The notes beneath the pieces are model-generated. The model saw only the letters and a program-made list of their open reading frames with translations. It searched no databases and was not told the origin of the DNA. From positions 310,001 to 374,000 of the forward strand of contig NZ_PUIP01000003.1 of assembly GCF_002968015.1 (NCBI RefSeq): a DNA stretch of 64,000 nucleotides. The letters run 5' to 3'. The translations under genes were made by a program, and so were the position numbers. Source of the DNA: Massilia phosphatilytica (GTDB taxonomy: Bacteria; Pseudomonadota; Gammaproteobacteria; Burkholderiales; Burkholderiaceae_D). Positions 23,424 to 32,502 of this stretch are shown piece after piece. Within the stretch, counting starts at the first letter, position 1, and each line of letters starts with the position of its first letter.

Positions 23424-23873
23424 ATGAGAATATGCGCACTGCTGTTGTTTTTGATGGCTTCTATCTGCATGGTGTCCGCAAAGGGCCAAACACCCGTGGA
23501 ACTGACTTATGCTGATTGGCTTTCTGCGGCAAAGGCTGCGCTCAAGCTGACCACCCGCCTCGAGACGGTGACGTTTGTTGTCGATGACGGGTTGTCGTCA
23601 GAAGCGCGAAATGCATTGGAAAGCGTGGGAAAAATCGTTGCCCTGGTGGACGTGCCCGATCGCAGCATGGAGTTTTCCAAGCCGGAGTACATGCGCGTTT
23701 TTCAGTTCCGGTTACAGGGCGACCGCATCGAATTTCTGGAAGGGAATGTCTATCCCAAAGCTTATCAGGCGGGAGACTGCCGCACCAGATCGCACGTTTT
23801 TCTTGCGCGTACACCCAATGGTGACTGGAAGCAGGATGGTCCGGCGACGATACACGTTTGCTCGTGGCACTAA
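23424..23873 (+). CDS. Exported hypothetical protein, lower GC
   Basis: A 149-residue protein with a signal peptide (residues 1-20, ICALLLFLMASICMVSA). The mature part has two cysteines (CRTRSHVFL and the terminal VCSWH) that could form a disulphide. I recognise no family. Its codon use is clearly less GC-rich than its neighbours (many TTT, AAA, GAA, TAT), suggesting recent acquisition. It lies alone between the ferritin-like gene and hpnA, with 106 bp ahead of it and 75 bp after it in which I see nothing. Confidence 0.55.
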   Translation: MRICALLLFLMASICMVSAKGQTPVELTYADWLSAAKAALKLTTRLETVTFVVDDGLSSEARNALESVGKIVALVDVPDRSMEFSKPEYMRVFQFRLQGDRIEFLEGNVYPKAYQAGDCRTRSHVFLARTPNGDWKQDGPATIHVCSWH

Positions 23874-23948
23874 ATGCGAATCGCCCATTATCGTCTCTGA
23901 GCGCTCACAGTTGGCCCATGTCGGGTTACGCGCACCCGTCACGCCGCC

Positions 23949-24950
23949 TTAGTCGAGATACCCTTCCCGCCCGAACCACGCCACCGCCGCCCGCAGGCCG
24001 GCAAGGTACGGCCCCGGCCGGTAGCCAAGTTCCCGCACCGCCTTGTCCGACGAAAAAAACATCCGGTTGCGCGCCATCTTCAAACCATCCGCCGTCAAGA
24101 ACGGCTCGCGCCCGCGCAGGCGCGCGATCGCCTCGGCCGCGTGCGCCAGCGGCACCAGCGGCGCGGCCGGCAAGCGCACGCTCGGTGGCCGGCGGCCCAC
24201 GAGTTGCGCGATCTCGACCAGCAGCTCGCGCAGCATGACGTTCTGCCCGCCGAGGATGTAGCGCTCGCCCACACGTCCGCGCGTGAGGGCGAGCACATGC
24301 CCGCGTGCCACGTCCTCCACGTCCACGACGTTCAGCCCCGTCTCCACGAACGCCGGCATGCGTCCACGGGCCGCCTCGACGATGATGCGCCCCGTCGGCG
24401 TCGGACGCACGTCGCGCGCGCCGACGGGTGTCGACGGGTTGACGATCACGGCCGGCAAGCCGTCCTGCACGACCATGCGCTCGACGAGGCGCTCCGCCGC
24501 CACCTTGCTGCGCTTGTACGCGCCGATCGCCTCGCGCTCAGCCAGCGGCTCGTCTTCCGTCGCCGCCACGGTCGCCGGTCCCACCCGGAGCGTGGCCACG
24601 CTGCTGGTGACGACCACGCGCTCGACCCCGGCGGCCAGCGCGGCCCGCATCACGGTCGCCGTGCCCTCCAGGTTGTTGCGCACGATCTCGCCGGGGTCGG
24701 GCGCCCACAACCGGTAATCCGCTGCGACATGCAGCAGGAAACGTACCCCGGACAGCGCGCGGCCGACCGCCGCCGGGTCGCGCAGATCGCCTGCGACCAC
24801 CTCGGCGTCGAGCCCCGCCAGATTGCGGCGCGGGCTGCTCGCGCGCACCAGGGCACGGACGGCATACCCCTCTTCCAGCGCCGCGCGCGCCACCGCGGCA
24901 CCGACGAACCCGGCCGCGCCCGTGACCAGCACGAGGTCGCTCCCCGCCAC
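23949..24950 (-). CDS. hpnA: Hopanoid-associated NAD-dependent epimerase/dehydratase
   Basis: A 333-residue extended SDR. The Rossmann motif GAAGFVGAAV is at about residues 10-19, VTSSVATL precedes the catalytic Y-x3-K in AYKRSKVAAERLV, and the substrate domain includes NPSTPVGARD and FVETGLNVVDVEDVA, all typical of HpnA. GTG 24950 is chosen because AAGGAGG stands 5 bases ahead. HpnA is found with hopanoid genes; its exact sugar-nucleotide or hopanoid substrate is not settled. It is divergent from ispH across 146 bp. Confidence 0.88.
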   Translation of the reverse strand: MAGSDLVLVTGAAGFVGAAVARAALEEGYAVRALVRASSPRRNLAGLDAEVVAGDLRDPAAVGRALSGVRFLLHVAADYRLWAPDPGEIVRNNLEGTATVMRAALAAGVERVVVTSSVATLRVGPATVAATEDEPLAEREAIGAYKRSKVAAERLVERMVVQDGLPAVIVNPSTPVGARDVRPTPTGRIIVEAARGRMPAFVETGLNVVDVEDVARGHVLALTRGRVGERYILGGQNVMLRELLVEIAQLVGRRPPSVRLPAAPLVPLAHAAEAIARLRGREPFLTADGLKMARNRMFFSSDKAVRELGYRPGPYLAGLRAAVAWFGREGYLD

Positions 24951-25096
24951 CGTGACCTCCTTCCGGCATCCAACTGCAACGCATTCTAGTGCCATATGCG
25001 ACGTGCATACGCATCTGGATCAAACGCGGCGCGCGAACTTGCGCGCCGGCGCGGACTCCAACCTGCACCGAACGGAAAGCACCGCAGAGAACCGTC

Positions 25097-26065
25097 ATGC
25101 ATGTGATCCTTGCCCAGCCGCGCGGGTTTTGCGCGGGCGTCGTCCGAGCCATCGAGATCGTCGAGCGCGCACTCGAACGGCATGGCGCGCCCGTGTATGT
25201 GCGCCACGAAATTGTCCACAACAAGGCCGTCGTCAACGGGTTGCGCACGAAGGGCGCCGTGTTCGTCGAGGACCTGGACGACGTGCCGCCGCAGGCGGTG
25301 ACGATCTTCAGCGCGCACGGCGTCGCGCGCAAGGTCGAGGCCGACGCCCGCGCGCGCGCCCTGCGGGTGCTGGACGCGACCTGCCCGCTCGTCGCCAGGG
25401 TCCACATCCAGGGACGACAGTACGCGGCGAGCGGCCGGACGGTGATCCTGATCGGCCATCCGGGCCACCCGGAGGTCGAGGGGACGATGGGCCAGATCGA
25501 CGGCCGCGTGCTGCTCGTGCGCGACGAGCGCGAGGCCGAGGCCCTCGACCTGCCACCAGACACGCCGGTCGCCTACGTGACGCAGACGACGCTCAGCGTG
25601 GACGACACGCGCGGCGTCATCGCGGCCCTGCGGCGGCGCTTCACGGATATCGTCGGGCCCGACGTGCGCGACATCTGCTATGCCACGCAGAACCGCCAGC
25701 GCGCCGTGCGCGACCTGTGCCGCCAGGTCGACGTGCTGCTCGTCGTCGGGGCGCCGAACAGTTCGAACTCGAACCGGCTGCGCGAGATCGGCGCCGCGAC
25801 CGGCACCCCGACCTGGCTGCTGGCCGACGGCAGCGAACTCGATCCCGCCTGGGTCGCGGGCGCGGCGGTGGTCGGGATCACGGCCGGCGCGTCCGCCCCC
25901 GAAGCCATGGTCGAGCACGTGATCGACGCCCTCCGCGCGCTCGGCCCCGTCGAAGTGTCGACGCTGGACGGGATCGAGGAACACATCGAGTTCCGGCTGC
26001 CGCGCGCGCTCGTGGACGGGCCACGCGACGCCGCCCCGCCCGCACCGGACGCGGGAACGCACTGA
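25097..26065 (+). CDS. ispH: 4-hydroxy-3-methylbut-2-enyl diphosphate reductase
   Basis: A 322-residue IspH/LytB enzyme, the last step of the MEP pathway, giving isopentenyl and dimethylallyl diphosphate. All the key residues fall at the Escherichia coli positions: cluster cysteines C12, C96 and C194, substrate histidines H41, H74 and H124, and catalytic E126; the S-x-N pair is in PNSSNSNR. It leads the rightward hopanoid operon and is followed 15 bp later by hpnH, so this copy is probably dedicated to feeding squalene/hopanoid synthesis and a housekeeping copy may exist elsewhere. Ribosome site is weak. Confidence 0.95.
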   Translation: MHVILAQPRGFCAGVVRAIEIVERALERHGAPVYVRHEIVHNKAVVNGLRTKGAVFVEDLDDVPPQAVTIFSAHGVARKVEADARARALRVLDATCPLVARVHIQGRQYAASGRTVILIGHPGHPEVEGTMGQIDGRVLLVRDEREAEALDLPPDTPVAYVTQTTLSVDDTRGVIAALRRRFTDIVGPDVRDICYATQNRQRAVRDLCRQVDVLLVVGAPNSSNSNRLREIGAATGTPTWLLADGSELDPAWVAGAAVVGITAGASAPEAMVEHVIDALRALGPVEVSTLDGIEEHIEFRLPRALVDGPRDAAPPAPDAGTH

Positions 26066-26080
26066 AGCGGGGACACGGGC

Positions 26081-27223
26081 ATGGCCATTCCGCTCCTGCA
26101 AAAAGCCCTCGTCGGCGCCTACGTGCTGCGCAAGCACCTGGCCGGCGAGCGCCGCTATCCGCTCGCGCTGATGCTGGAGCCGCTGTTCCGCTGCAACCTG
26201 GCGTGCGCGGGCTGCGGCAAGATCGATTATCCGGGCGAGATCCTCGACGAACGGCTGTCGGTGGACGAATGCCTCGGCGCCGTCGACGAATGCGGGGCGC
26301 CCGTCGTCTCGATCGCGGGGGGCGAGCCATTGCTGCACAAGGACATGCCCGCGATCGTCGCCGGCATCGTCGCGCGCCACAAATTCGTCTACCTGTGCAC
26401 GAACGCGCTGCTGCTGGAACGGCAGCTCGGCCAGTACCGCCCGAGTCCGTTCTTCACATGGTCCGTGCACCTCGACGGCGACGAGGGCATGCACGACCGC
26501 TCGGTCTGCCGGCCGGGCGTGTACCGGCGCGCGGTCGCGGCCATCGAGCGCGCCAAGGCGGCGGGCTTCCACGTCAACGTCAACTGCACACTGTTCGACG
26601 ATGCCCGGCCGGAGCGCGTGGCGCGCTTCTTCGACATGTTGAAGGCGATGGAGGTCGACGGCATTACCGTGTCCCCCGGCTATGCCTACGAACGCGCGCC
26701 CGAACAGCAGCATTTCCTCGCGCGCAACCGGACGAGGCAATTGTTCCGGGACATATTCGCGCACGGTGAAGGCGGACGCCGCTGGGCATTCAGCCAGTCC
26801 AGCCTGTTTCTCGACTTCCTCGCGGGGAACCAGACCTACCACTGCACGCCGTGGGGCAATCCGACGCGGACGGTATTCGGCTGGCAGCGCCCGTGCTACC
26901 TGCTCGGCGAAGGCTATGCCGCGTCGTTTCGGGAATTGATGGAAGAAACGGACTGGGACGCCTACGGCACGGGTCGCTACGAGAAATGTGCGGACTGCAT
27001 GGTGCACAGCGGCTACGAGGCGAGCGCCGTGCGGGATACGCTCGCCCGCCCCCTCGCCGCCGCCCGCGTCGCGCTGCGGGGCGTCACGACCGACGGGCCG
27101 ATGGCGCCCGATATTCCGCTGGGCGGCCAGCGGCCCGCGCAACACGTGCACGCGCAGCAGGTCGCCATCCGGCTCGACGAGATCCGGGGCCGCAAGGCGG
27201 GACTGAAGGGAGGAACCCGATGA
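26081..27223 (+). CDS. hpnH: Adenosyl-hopene transferase (radical SAM) HpnH
   Basis: A 380-residue radical-SAM enzyme that adds a 5'-deoxyadenosyl group to diploptene, giving adenosylhopane, the first C35 hopanoid. The 4Fe-4S motif C38-x3-C42-x2-C45 (CNLACAGC) is followed by SIAGGEPLLH (GGE motif) and the HpnH-typical PGYAYERAPEQQHFL and CTPWGNPTRTVFGWQ. A C-terminal CADCMVHSGYEASAV completes the SPASM-like end. The stop overlaps the hpnI start (ATGA), so it is coupled to the next gene. Confidence 0.95.
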   Translation: MAIPLLQKALVGAYVLRKHLAGERRYPLALMLEPLFRCNLACAGCGKIDYPGEILDERLSVDECLGAVDECGAPVVSIAGGEPLLHKDMPAIVAGIVARHKFVYLCTNALLLERQLGQYRPSPFFTWSVHLDGDEGMHDRSVCRPGVYRRAVAAIERAKAAGFHVNVNCTLFDDARPERVARFFDMLKAMEVDGITVSPGYAYERAPEQQHFLARNRTRQLFRDIFAHGEGGRRWAFSQSSLFLDFLAGNQTYHCTPWGNPTRTVFGWQRPCYLLGEGYAASFRELMEETDWDAYGTGRYEKCADCMVHSGYEASAVRDTLARPLAAARVALRGVTTDGPMAPDIPLGGQRPAQHVHAQQVAIRLDEIRGRKAGLKGGTR

Positions 27224-28407
27224 TGGCGTCTGTCATCACCCTGGCCGGCACGGCGCTGACGGTGCTGGCGACGCTGTATGCGCTGGCGGCCCTGTTCTGC
27301 CGCGGCCGCCTGGCGCGCCAGGACCGGCTACCTGACTGCGCCCGCGTCTGCGCCCCCGTCACCGTGCTCAAGCCGCTGTGCGGTGCCGAGCCCCGGCTGG
27401 AAGAGAATCTGGCCGGCCTCTGCACGCAGAAGCACCCGCACTACCAGATCGTGTTCGGCGTCCGCGATCCGGCCGACCCGGCCATCGCCGTCGTCGAACG
27501 CCTGGCCCGGCGCTTCCCGGGCGTCGACATGCGGCTCGTCGTCGACGCGCACGAGCACGGCAGCAACCGCAAGGTGAGCAACCTCATCAACATGATGCCC
27601 GCCGCGCGCCATCCATGGCTCGTGCTGGCCGACAGCGACATCGCCGTCGGGCCCGATTACCTGGCGCGCGTGACGGCGCCGCTGGCCGAGCCCCGCGTCG
27701 GCATCGTGACCTGCCTGTATCACGGCCGGCCGCTGCACGGCGCCTGGCAGCGCATGGGCGCGCTGTTCATCGACACCTGGTTCGCGCCATCCGTCCGCGT
27801 AGCGAGCAGCGGCGGCAGCAGCGCCTTCGCGTTCGGCGCGACCATCGCCGTGCGGGCCGCGACATTGCGCGCCATCGGCGGATTCGAGGTCCTGAAGAAC
27901 CGCCTGGCCGACGATTACCGGCTCGGCGAACTCGTCCGCGGTCTGGGCCTGGAGACGGTGCTGTCCGACGTCAACGTGGGCACCGACGTGACCGAAGACA
28001 GCCTGCGTGCGCTGTGGGCACGCGAGCGACGCTGGATGCAGACGATCCGCTCGCTCAATCCACTCGGCTACGCCTTCTCCTTCATCACCTTCACCCTGCC
28101 GATCCTGGCGCTCGGCTTGTGCCTCGCGCCGACGGCGGGGAACGCCGCGCTGGCACTCTGCGGTGCGGCCGCGCGCCTCGGCCTGCACTGGCGCCGGCCG
28201 GCGCCGGGCGTGCGGTGCGCCGGCCACGCATGGCATGCACCGCTGCGCGACTGCCTGCTGCTGCTGGAGTGGGCGAGCGCCTTCGGCGGCGCGACGACGC
28301 GCTGGCGGCAGCACCGCCTGCCCATCGATACGGGACGGGCAGCGAAAGGGGAACCGGTCCCGCCGCGCCAGGCCGCGGCGCCGCACGACCGGCCATCGTG
28401 GCGATGA
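27220..28407 (+). CDS. hpnI: Hopanoid glycosyltransferase HpnI
   Basis: A 395-residue membrane-bound GT2-family enzyme that transfers N-acetylglucosamine to bacteriohopanetetrol. An N-terminal helix (residues 4-26) is followed by VTVLKPLCGAEPRLEENL, the DxD-type VLADSDIAVG and the acceptor motif ERRWMQTIR. Two or three hydrophobic segments lie near the C-terminus (ITFTLPILALGLCLA). It begins within the hpnH stop with GGGAGG ahead of the start, and its stop overlaps the first possible ATG of hpnJ. Confidence 0.92.
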   Translation: MMASVITLAGTALTVLATLYALAALFCRGRLARQDRLPDCARVCAPVTVLKPLCGAEPRLEENLAGLCTQKHPHYQIVFGVRDPADPAIAVVERLARRFPGVDMRLVVDAHEHGSNRKVSNLINMMPAARHPWLVLADSDIAVGPDYLARVTAPLAEPRVGIVTCLYHGRPLHGAWQRMGALFIDTWFAPSVRVASSGGSSAFAFGATIAVRAATLRAIGGFEVLKNRLADDYRLGELVRGLGLETVLSDVNVGTDVTEDSLRALWARERRWMQTIRSLNPLGYAFSFITFTLPILALGLCLAPTAGNAALALCGAAARLGLHWRRPAPGVRCAGHAWHAPLRDCLLLLEWASAFGGATTRWRQHRLPIDTGRAAKGEPVPPRQAAAPHDRPSWR

Positions 28408-28424
28408 CGATCCTGGAGACCGCG

Positions 28425-29870
28425 ATGAACCCTGCGATGCTGAAAACCCTGTTCCTTCAGGCACCCTCGTTCGACGGCTTCGACGGCGGCGCCGGCTCGC
28501 GCTACCAGGCGAAGCGTGAAATCCGCTCGTTCTGGTATCCGACCTGGCTGGCCCAGCCCGCGGCCCTCGTGCCCGGCAGCCGGCTGCTCGACGCGCCCGC
28601 GGACGGTCTCACCGTCGCGCAGACGCTGGCCATCGCGCGGCACTACGACCTCGTGATCATCCATACGAGCACGCCATCGTTTCCGGGCGACGTGCGCTTC
28701 GCCGGGATGCTCAAGACCGCCCATCCCGCGGTGCGCGTCGGCATGGTGGGCGCCAAGGTCGCGGTCGATCCCGGCGGGTCGCTGCAGGCCGGCACCCCCG
28801 TCGACTTCGTCGCGCGCGAAGAGTTCGACTACACGTGCCGCGACATCGCGGCGGGCCTGCCGCTGGCCGACATCGACGGTGTCAGCTGGCGCGACGCCGA
28901 CGGTGCGATCCGCCACAACCCGCCGCGCGCGATCATCGAAGACATGGACGCGCTGCCGTTCGTCGCGCCCGTGTACCGGCGCGACCTGAACCTCCGCAAT
29001 TACTTCATCGGCTACCTGAACTATCCGTACGTATCGCTGTACACGGGACGCGGATGCCGCTCGCGCTGCACGTTCTGCCTGTGGCCGCAGACCGTCGGCG
29101 GTCACCGCTACCGCGTTCGCTCCGCGGAGAACGTTCTCGCCGAGGTGCGCTGGATCAAGGAGAACATGCCGGAAGTGAAGGAAATCATGTTCGACGACGA
29201 CACATTCACGGACTTCCGTCCCCGCGCGGAAGAGATCGCGCGAGGCCTCGGCAAGCTTGGCGTCACGTGGTCGTGCAATGCGAAGGCGAACGTGCCCTAT
29301 TCCACGCTCAGGATCATGAAGGAAAACGGCTTGCGCCTGCTGCTCGTGGGCTACGAGTCCGGCGACGACCAGATCCTCCTGAACATCAAGAAGGGCTTGC
29401 GGACCGACATCGCGCGGCGCTTCGCCGCCGACTGCCGCGCGCTCGGCATCACCGTGCACGGCACCTTCATCCTCGGCCTGCCCGGCGAGACACGGGAGAC
29501 GATCGCGACATCGATCGCGTTCGCCAAGGAAATCAACCCGCACACGATCCAGGTATCGCTGGCGGCGCCGTACCCGGGCACCCGGCTGTACGAGCAGGCG
29601 CTGGAAAACGATTGGATACCGCCGCACAAGACCATTCCACTGGTCGACGGCAGCGGCGTACAGCTGGCCGCGCTCAGCTATCCGCACCTGTCGAGCGACG
29701 AGATCTATCATGGCGTCGAACAGTTTTACCGCAGTTTCTATTTCCGCCCGTCGAAGATCTGGGAAATCGTCAGCGAGATGCTGCGCAGCTGGGACATGAC
29801 GCGGCGCCGCCTGCGCGAAGGCGTCGAATTCTTCCACTTCCTGCGCGCCCACGGCGCGTCCCATTCATGA
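28425..29870 (+). CDS. hpnJ: Hopanoid cyclitol ether synthase (radical SAM, B12-binding type) HpnJ
   Basis: A 481-residue protein that contracts the glucosamine ring of the hopanoid head group to a cyclitol ether. An N-terminal cobalamin-binding-like domain (about 1-170) precedes the radical-SAM core with C211-x3-C215-x2-C218 (CRSRCTFC). FDDDTFTDFR and VGYESGDDQIL are typical of the class-B family. ATG 28425 is chosen because GGAGACC stands 6 bases ahead and the protein then begins like known HpnJ; an ATG at 28404 overlaps the hpnI stop. The stop overlaps hpnK by ATGA. Confidence 0.92.
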   Translation: MNPAMLKTLFLQAPSFDGFDGGAGSRYQAKREIRSFWYPTWLAQPAALVPGSRLLDAPADGLTVAQTLAIARHYDLVIIHTSTPSFPGDVRFAGMLKTAHPAVRVGMVGAKVAVDPGGSLQAGTPVDFVAREEFDYTCRDIAAGLPLADIDGVSWRDADGAIRHNPPRAIIEDMDALPFVAPVYRRDLNLRNYFIGYLNYPYVSLYTGRGCRSRCTFCLWPQTVGGHRYRVRSAENVLAEVRWIKENMPEVKEIMFDDDTFTDFRPRAEEIARGLGKLGVTWSCNAKANVPYSTLRIMKENGLRLLLVGYESGDDQILLNIKKGLRTDIARRFAADCRALGITVHGTFILGLPGETRETIATSIAFAKEINPHTIQVSLAAPYPGTRLYEQALENDWIPPHKTIPLVDGSGVQLAALSYPHLSSDEIYHGVEQFYRSFYFRPSKIWEIVSEMLRSWDMTRRRLREGVEFFHFLRAHGASHS

Positions 29871-30775
29871 GCGCGCCGCGCGGACGGGGCCTCATCGTCA
29901 CCGCCGACGACTTCGGCCTGCACCCGAGCGTGAACATGGCCGTCGAGCGCGCCCATCGGGATGGCATCCTGACCGCGGCCAGCCTGATGGTGGGTGCACC
30001 GGCCGCCCGGGATGCGATCGCCCGCGCGCACGCGGCGCCGGGACTGCGGGTGGGCCTGCACCTCGTACTGGCCGACGGCGCGTCCGTGCTCCCGGCGCGG
30101 CTCATCCCCGACCTCGTCGACGCGACGGGCCGCTTCGGTACGCGCATGGCACGCGACGGCGTGCGCTTCTTCTGCCTGCCGCGTGTACGCCGCCAACTGG
30201 CGCTGGAGATCCGCGCCCAGTTCGAAGCGTTCGTCGCCACTGGCCTGCCGCTCGACCATGTCAACGCGCACAAGCATTTCCACCTGCATCCGACGGTCCT
30301 GTCGCTGATCCTGGGGATAGGACGCGAGTTCGGTCTGCAGTCCCTCCGGCTGCCGCGCGAAACCGGGCCGCCCGGGTCTTCTTCTGCGTGGTGGCTGCGG
30401 CCCTGGCTGGCGCTGCTCGAGACCAGGCTGGACGCCGCCGGCATCGCCCACAACGACTACGTGACCGGCATCCGCCAGTCCGGACGCTTCGACGAGGCGG
30501 CCTTGCTGGATGCACTGTGCAACTTGCCGACGTCCGGCATCGGCGAGTTGTACCTGCATCCGGCGCTCGCCTCGGGCATGGCGATCGCGCCATCGATGCG
30601 CGGGTACCGCCATGCAGACGAGTTCGCGGCCCTTGTCTCGCCGCATGTGCGTGCGGTGTGCGGCGCCCTGCGCGCGCAAGGCTGGCGCTTCGGTGGTTTT
30701 GCCGACCTCGTGGCCGCAACGGGCGGCCCGGCTGGCAACCGGGTCGGCCTTGCCGGCGGCGTTGGCGGCCCATGA
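29867..30775 (+). CDS. hpnK: Hopanoid N-acetylglucosamine deacetylase HpnK
   Basis: A 302-residue YdjC/ChbG-family deacetylase that removes the acetyl group from N-acetylglucosaminyl-hopanoid before ring contraction. Metal-binding and catalytic features are TADDFGLHP (11-19), GLHLVLADG and the AHKHFHLHP His cluster (about 126-134). Its start overlaps the hpnJ stop and its stop overlaps the hpnL start, both ATGA, so translation is coupled through the whole block. Confidence 0.92.
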   Translation: MSAPRGRGLIVTADDFGLHPSVNMAVERAHRDGILTAASLMVGAPAARDAIARAHAAPGLRVGLHLVLADGASVLPARLIPDLVDATGRFGTRMARDGVRFFCLPRVRRQLALEIRAQFEAFVATGLPLDHVNAHKHFHLHPTVLSLILGIGREFGLQSLRLPRETGPPGSSSAWWLRPWLALLETRLDAAGIAHNDYVTGIRQSGRFDEAALLDALCNLPTSGIGELYLHPALASGMAIAPSMRGYRHADEFAALVSPHVRAVCGALRAQGWRFGGFADLVAATGGPAGNRVGLAGGVGGP

Positions 30776-31812
30776 GCCACGTACGCACCCACACGCGCAC
30801 AATGGGCTGGCTGACCTGGACGGCATCCCTCGCCGGGCTCGCCCTGGTGGCCGCGCTCGTTGTCGCCGAAGGCTGGTCCGGGATCGCGGCGGCGTTCGAG
30901 AGGGCCGGCTGGGCGTTGCTGCTGGTCGTGCCGGCCCGCGTCGTTACGCAGGTGCTGGACACTCGCGCGTGGCGGGTCCTGCTCGCGCCATTCGATCCCG
31001 GGCGCGCGGCCGGTCCGGTCTTCCTGCTATGGGTCGCGTTCGTGCGCGAGGCCGTCAATCGGCTGTTGCCGGTAGCGAACATCGGCGGCGAGGTCGTCGG
31101 GGTGCGGCTGGCGAGCCTGCGGGTGCCCGACACGGCGGGTGTCGCGGCCAGTGTCATCGTGGAAGTGTTGCTGACGATCGTCGTACTGGTCCTGTTCTGC
31201 GGCGCCGGTGCCGTACTGATGCTGAAGCTGGCGGCCGGGCCGGGGCTCGTCGGGGTCGTCGTCGCGGGGGTATTGCTGGCGCTGCCGCTGCCCGTGCTCG
31301 CGTGGTGGCTGCTCCGCCACGGGGCGCCGTTCGCGCGGCTGGAGCAGTGGGCGCTGCGCCTGCTCGGGCCGCGACACAGCATCGCGTTGCACCTGGACGG
31401 CGCCGGCATCGACGCCGCCATCGGGCGCCTGTTCCGGCAGCACGGCCGCCTTGCGCGCGCGGCGGCGTGGTCGCTGCTGGCCAACGTGCTCGGCACGTTC
31501 GAGACCTGGTATGCGCTGGCCCTGCTCGGTCATCCCGTCGGCTTGCAGGCCGCGCTCGCCATCGAGGCGCTGACGCAGGCCGTGCGCCACGCCGGCTTCA
31601 TGGTGCCCGCCGGCCTGGGCGTGCAGGAAGCCGGCGTGCTGCTGTTCGGCCAGCTGGCCGGCGTGGGTGGGGACGTCGCGCTGTCGCTGGCGCTCGTCAA
31701 GCGGCTGCGCGAGGTCGCGACCGGCGTGCCCGCCCTCGTCTCGTGGCACTGGTTCGAAGTCCGCCGGTTGCGTCTGCTCAGGGTCCCCGATTATGGGCCG
31801 CCAGGTATCTGA
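30772..31812 (+). CDS. hpnL: Hopanoid-associated flippase-like membrane protein HpnL
   Basis: A 346-residue protein of the lysylphosphatidylglycerol-synthase-TM/flippase-like family with about eight helices. The family core VREAVNRLLPVANIGGEVVG (HpnL type) lies at about residues 86-105, and the C-terminal MVPAGLGVQEAGVLLFGQL is the other conserved signature. It ends the rightward operon. A role in moving hopanoids or their head groups across the inner membrane is inferred from the family and the cluster. Its 3' end overlaps the convergent hpnM gene by 35 bp. Confidence 0.9.
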   Translation: MSHVRTHTRTMGWLTWTASLAGLALVAALVVAEGWSGIAAAFERAGWALLLVVPARVVTQVLDTRAWRVLLAPFDPGRAAGPVFLLWVAFVREAVNRLLPVANIGGEVVGVRLASLRVPDTAGVAASVIVEVLLTIVVLVLFCGAGAVLMLKLAAGPGLVGVVVAGVLLALPLPVLAWWLLRHGAPFARLEQWALRLLGPRHSIALHLDGAGIDAAIGRLFRQHGRLARAAAWSLLANVLGTFETWYALALLGHPVGLQAALAIEALTQAVRHAGFMVPAGLGVQEAGVLLFGQLAGVGGDVALSLALVKRLREVATGVPALVSWHWFEVRRLRLLRVPDYGPPGI

Positions 31813-32389
31813 TGAGGCCGTCGATACCTTCCGTCGCCAGCCGGGCCGCGAACTGCTGGCGGTACACCTGGATCATCCACGCGCCCATCATGTTGATGTC
31901 GTAGATCTTCCAGCCGGCAGCGGTTTTATGCATCCGGTAGTCGATCGGCATCGTGTCGCCGCCCGTGATCACGACAGTCCGCACGACGGCGTCGGTGGCG
32001 TCCGCCTCCGGCCGGGCCGCGGGCGCGTAGCGGAACGTCGTGTCTTCCTGCCGGATCTGCGTCAGCTGGATCGCGTAGGTGCGCGCCAGCAGTGTCTGGA
32101 ATTCGCGGAACAGCGCGTCGCGCTGGGCCGGCGTCGCCTGCGCCCACGCGCTGCCGACCGCGTACCGCGTCGTCAGCATGAAGTCGGTGGACGGCAGGAA
32201 GTCGCGCCGGACGATCTCGAGCGTGCGGTCCGGGTCGCCGGCGCGCGCACCGGGATCGCTGCGGACGGCGGTCATGACCTTGTCGATGGTGCTTCTCAAC
32301 ACGTGTTCCGGTCCGCGCTCGGCCACCTGGGCGCACGCGGGCACCGGGACGGAACAGACCAGGGCAAGGAGGAACGGCGTCGGTTTCAT
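31778..32389 (-). CDS. hpnM: MlaC/Ttg2D-family periplasmic protein HpnM
   Basis: A 203-residue protein with a signal peptide (residues 1-20, TPFLLALVCSVPVPACA). The body is a Tol-Tol-Ttg2 (MlaC) domain: FLPSTDFMLTTRYAVG, ALFREFQTLLARTYAI, VVITGGDTMPIDYRM and WKIYDINMMGAWMIQVYR are diagnostic. MlaC proteins ferry a phospholipid between inner and outer membrane; HpnM is the hopanoid-cluster member. ATG 32389 follows GAGGA. It is transcribed opposite to its neighbours, divergent from hpnN with 113 bp between starts. Confidence 0.92.
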   Translation of the reverse strand: MKPTPFLLALVCSVPVPACAQVAERGPEHVLRSTIDKVMTAVRSDPGARAGDPDRTLEIVRRDFLPSTDFMLTTRYAVGSAWAQATPAQRDALFREFQTLLARTYAIQLTQIRQEDTTFRYAPAARPEADATDAVVRTVVITGGDTMPIDYRMHKTAAGWKIYDINMMGAWMIQVYRQQFAARLATEGIDGLIRYLAAHNRGP

Positions 32390-32502
32390 GGCATCCTCGA
32401 TCGGCACGTCCATAAGACCGCCGGCCCGCGTTCCGTGTTCCCGCGCACGGCTGCGCCAGATCATGAGGCCACCCGCACCGCGTCCGGTCTAATGGACGCA
32501 TC

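Noticed and set aside
24996..25014. ATGCG-N9-CGCAT inverted repeat in the hpnA/ispH gap
   Set aside because: Only 5-bp arms; could be an operator but too weak to list.
25028..25047. GGCGCGC/GCGCGCC hairpin in the ispH leader, considered as attenuator or riboswitch part
   Set aside because: A single GC stem is expected by chance at this base composition, and nothing else structured surrounds it.
28068..29864. 598-residue minus-strand frame opposite hpnJ
   Set aside because: Antisense of clear radical-SAM and glycosyltransferase genes.
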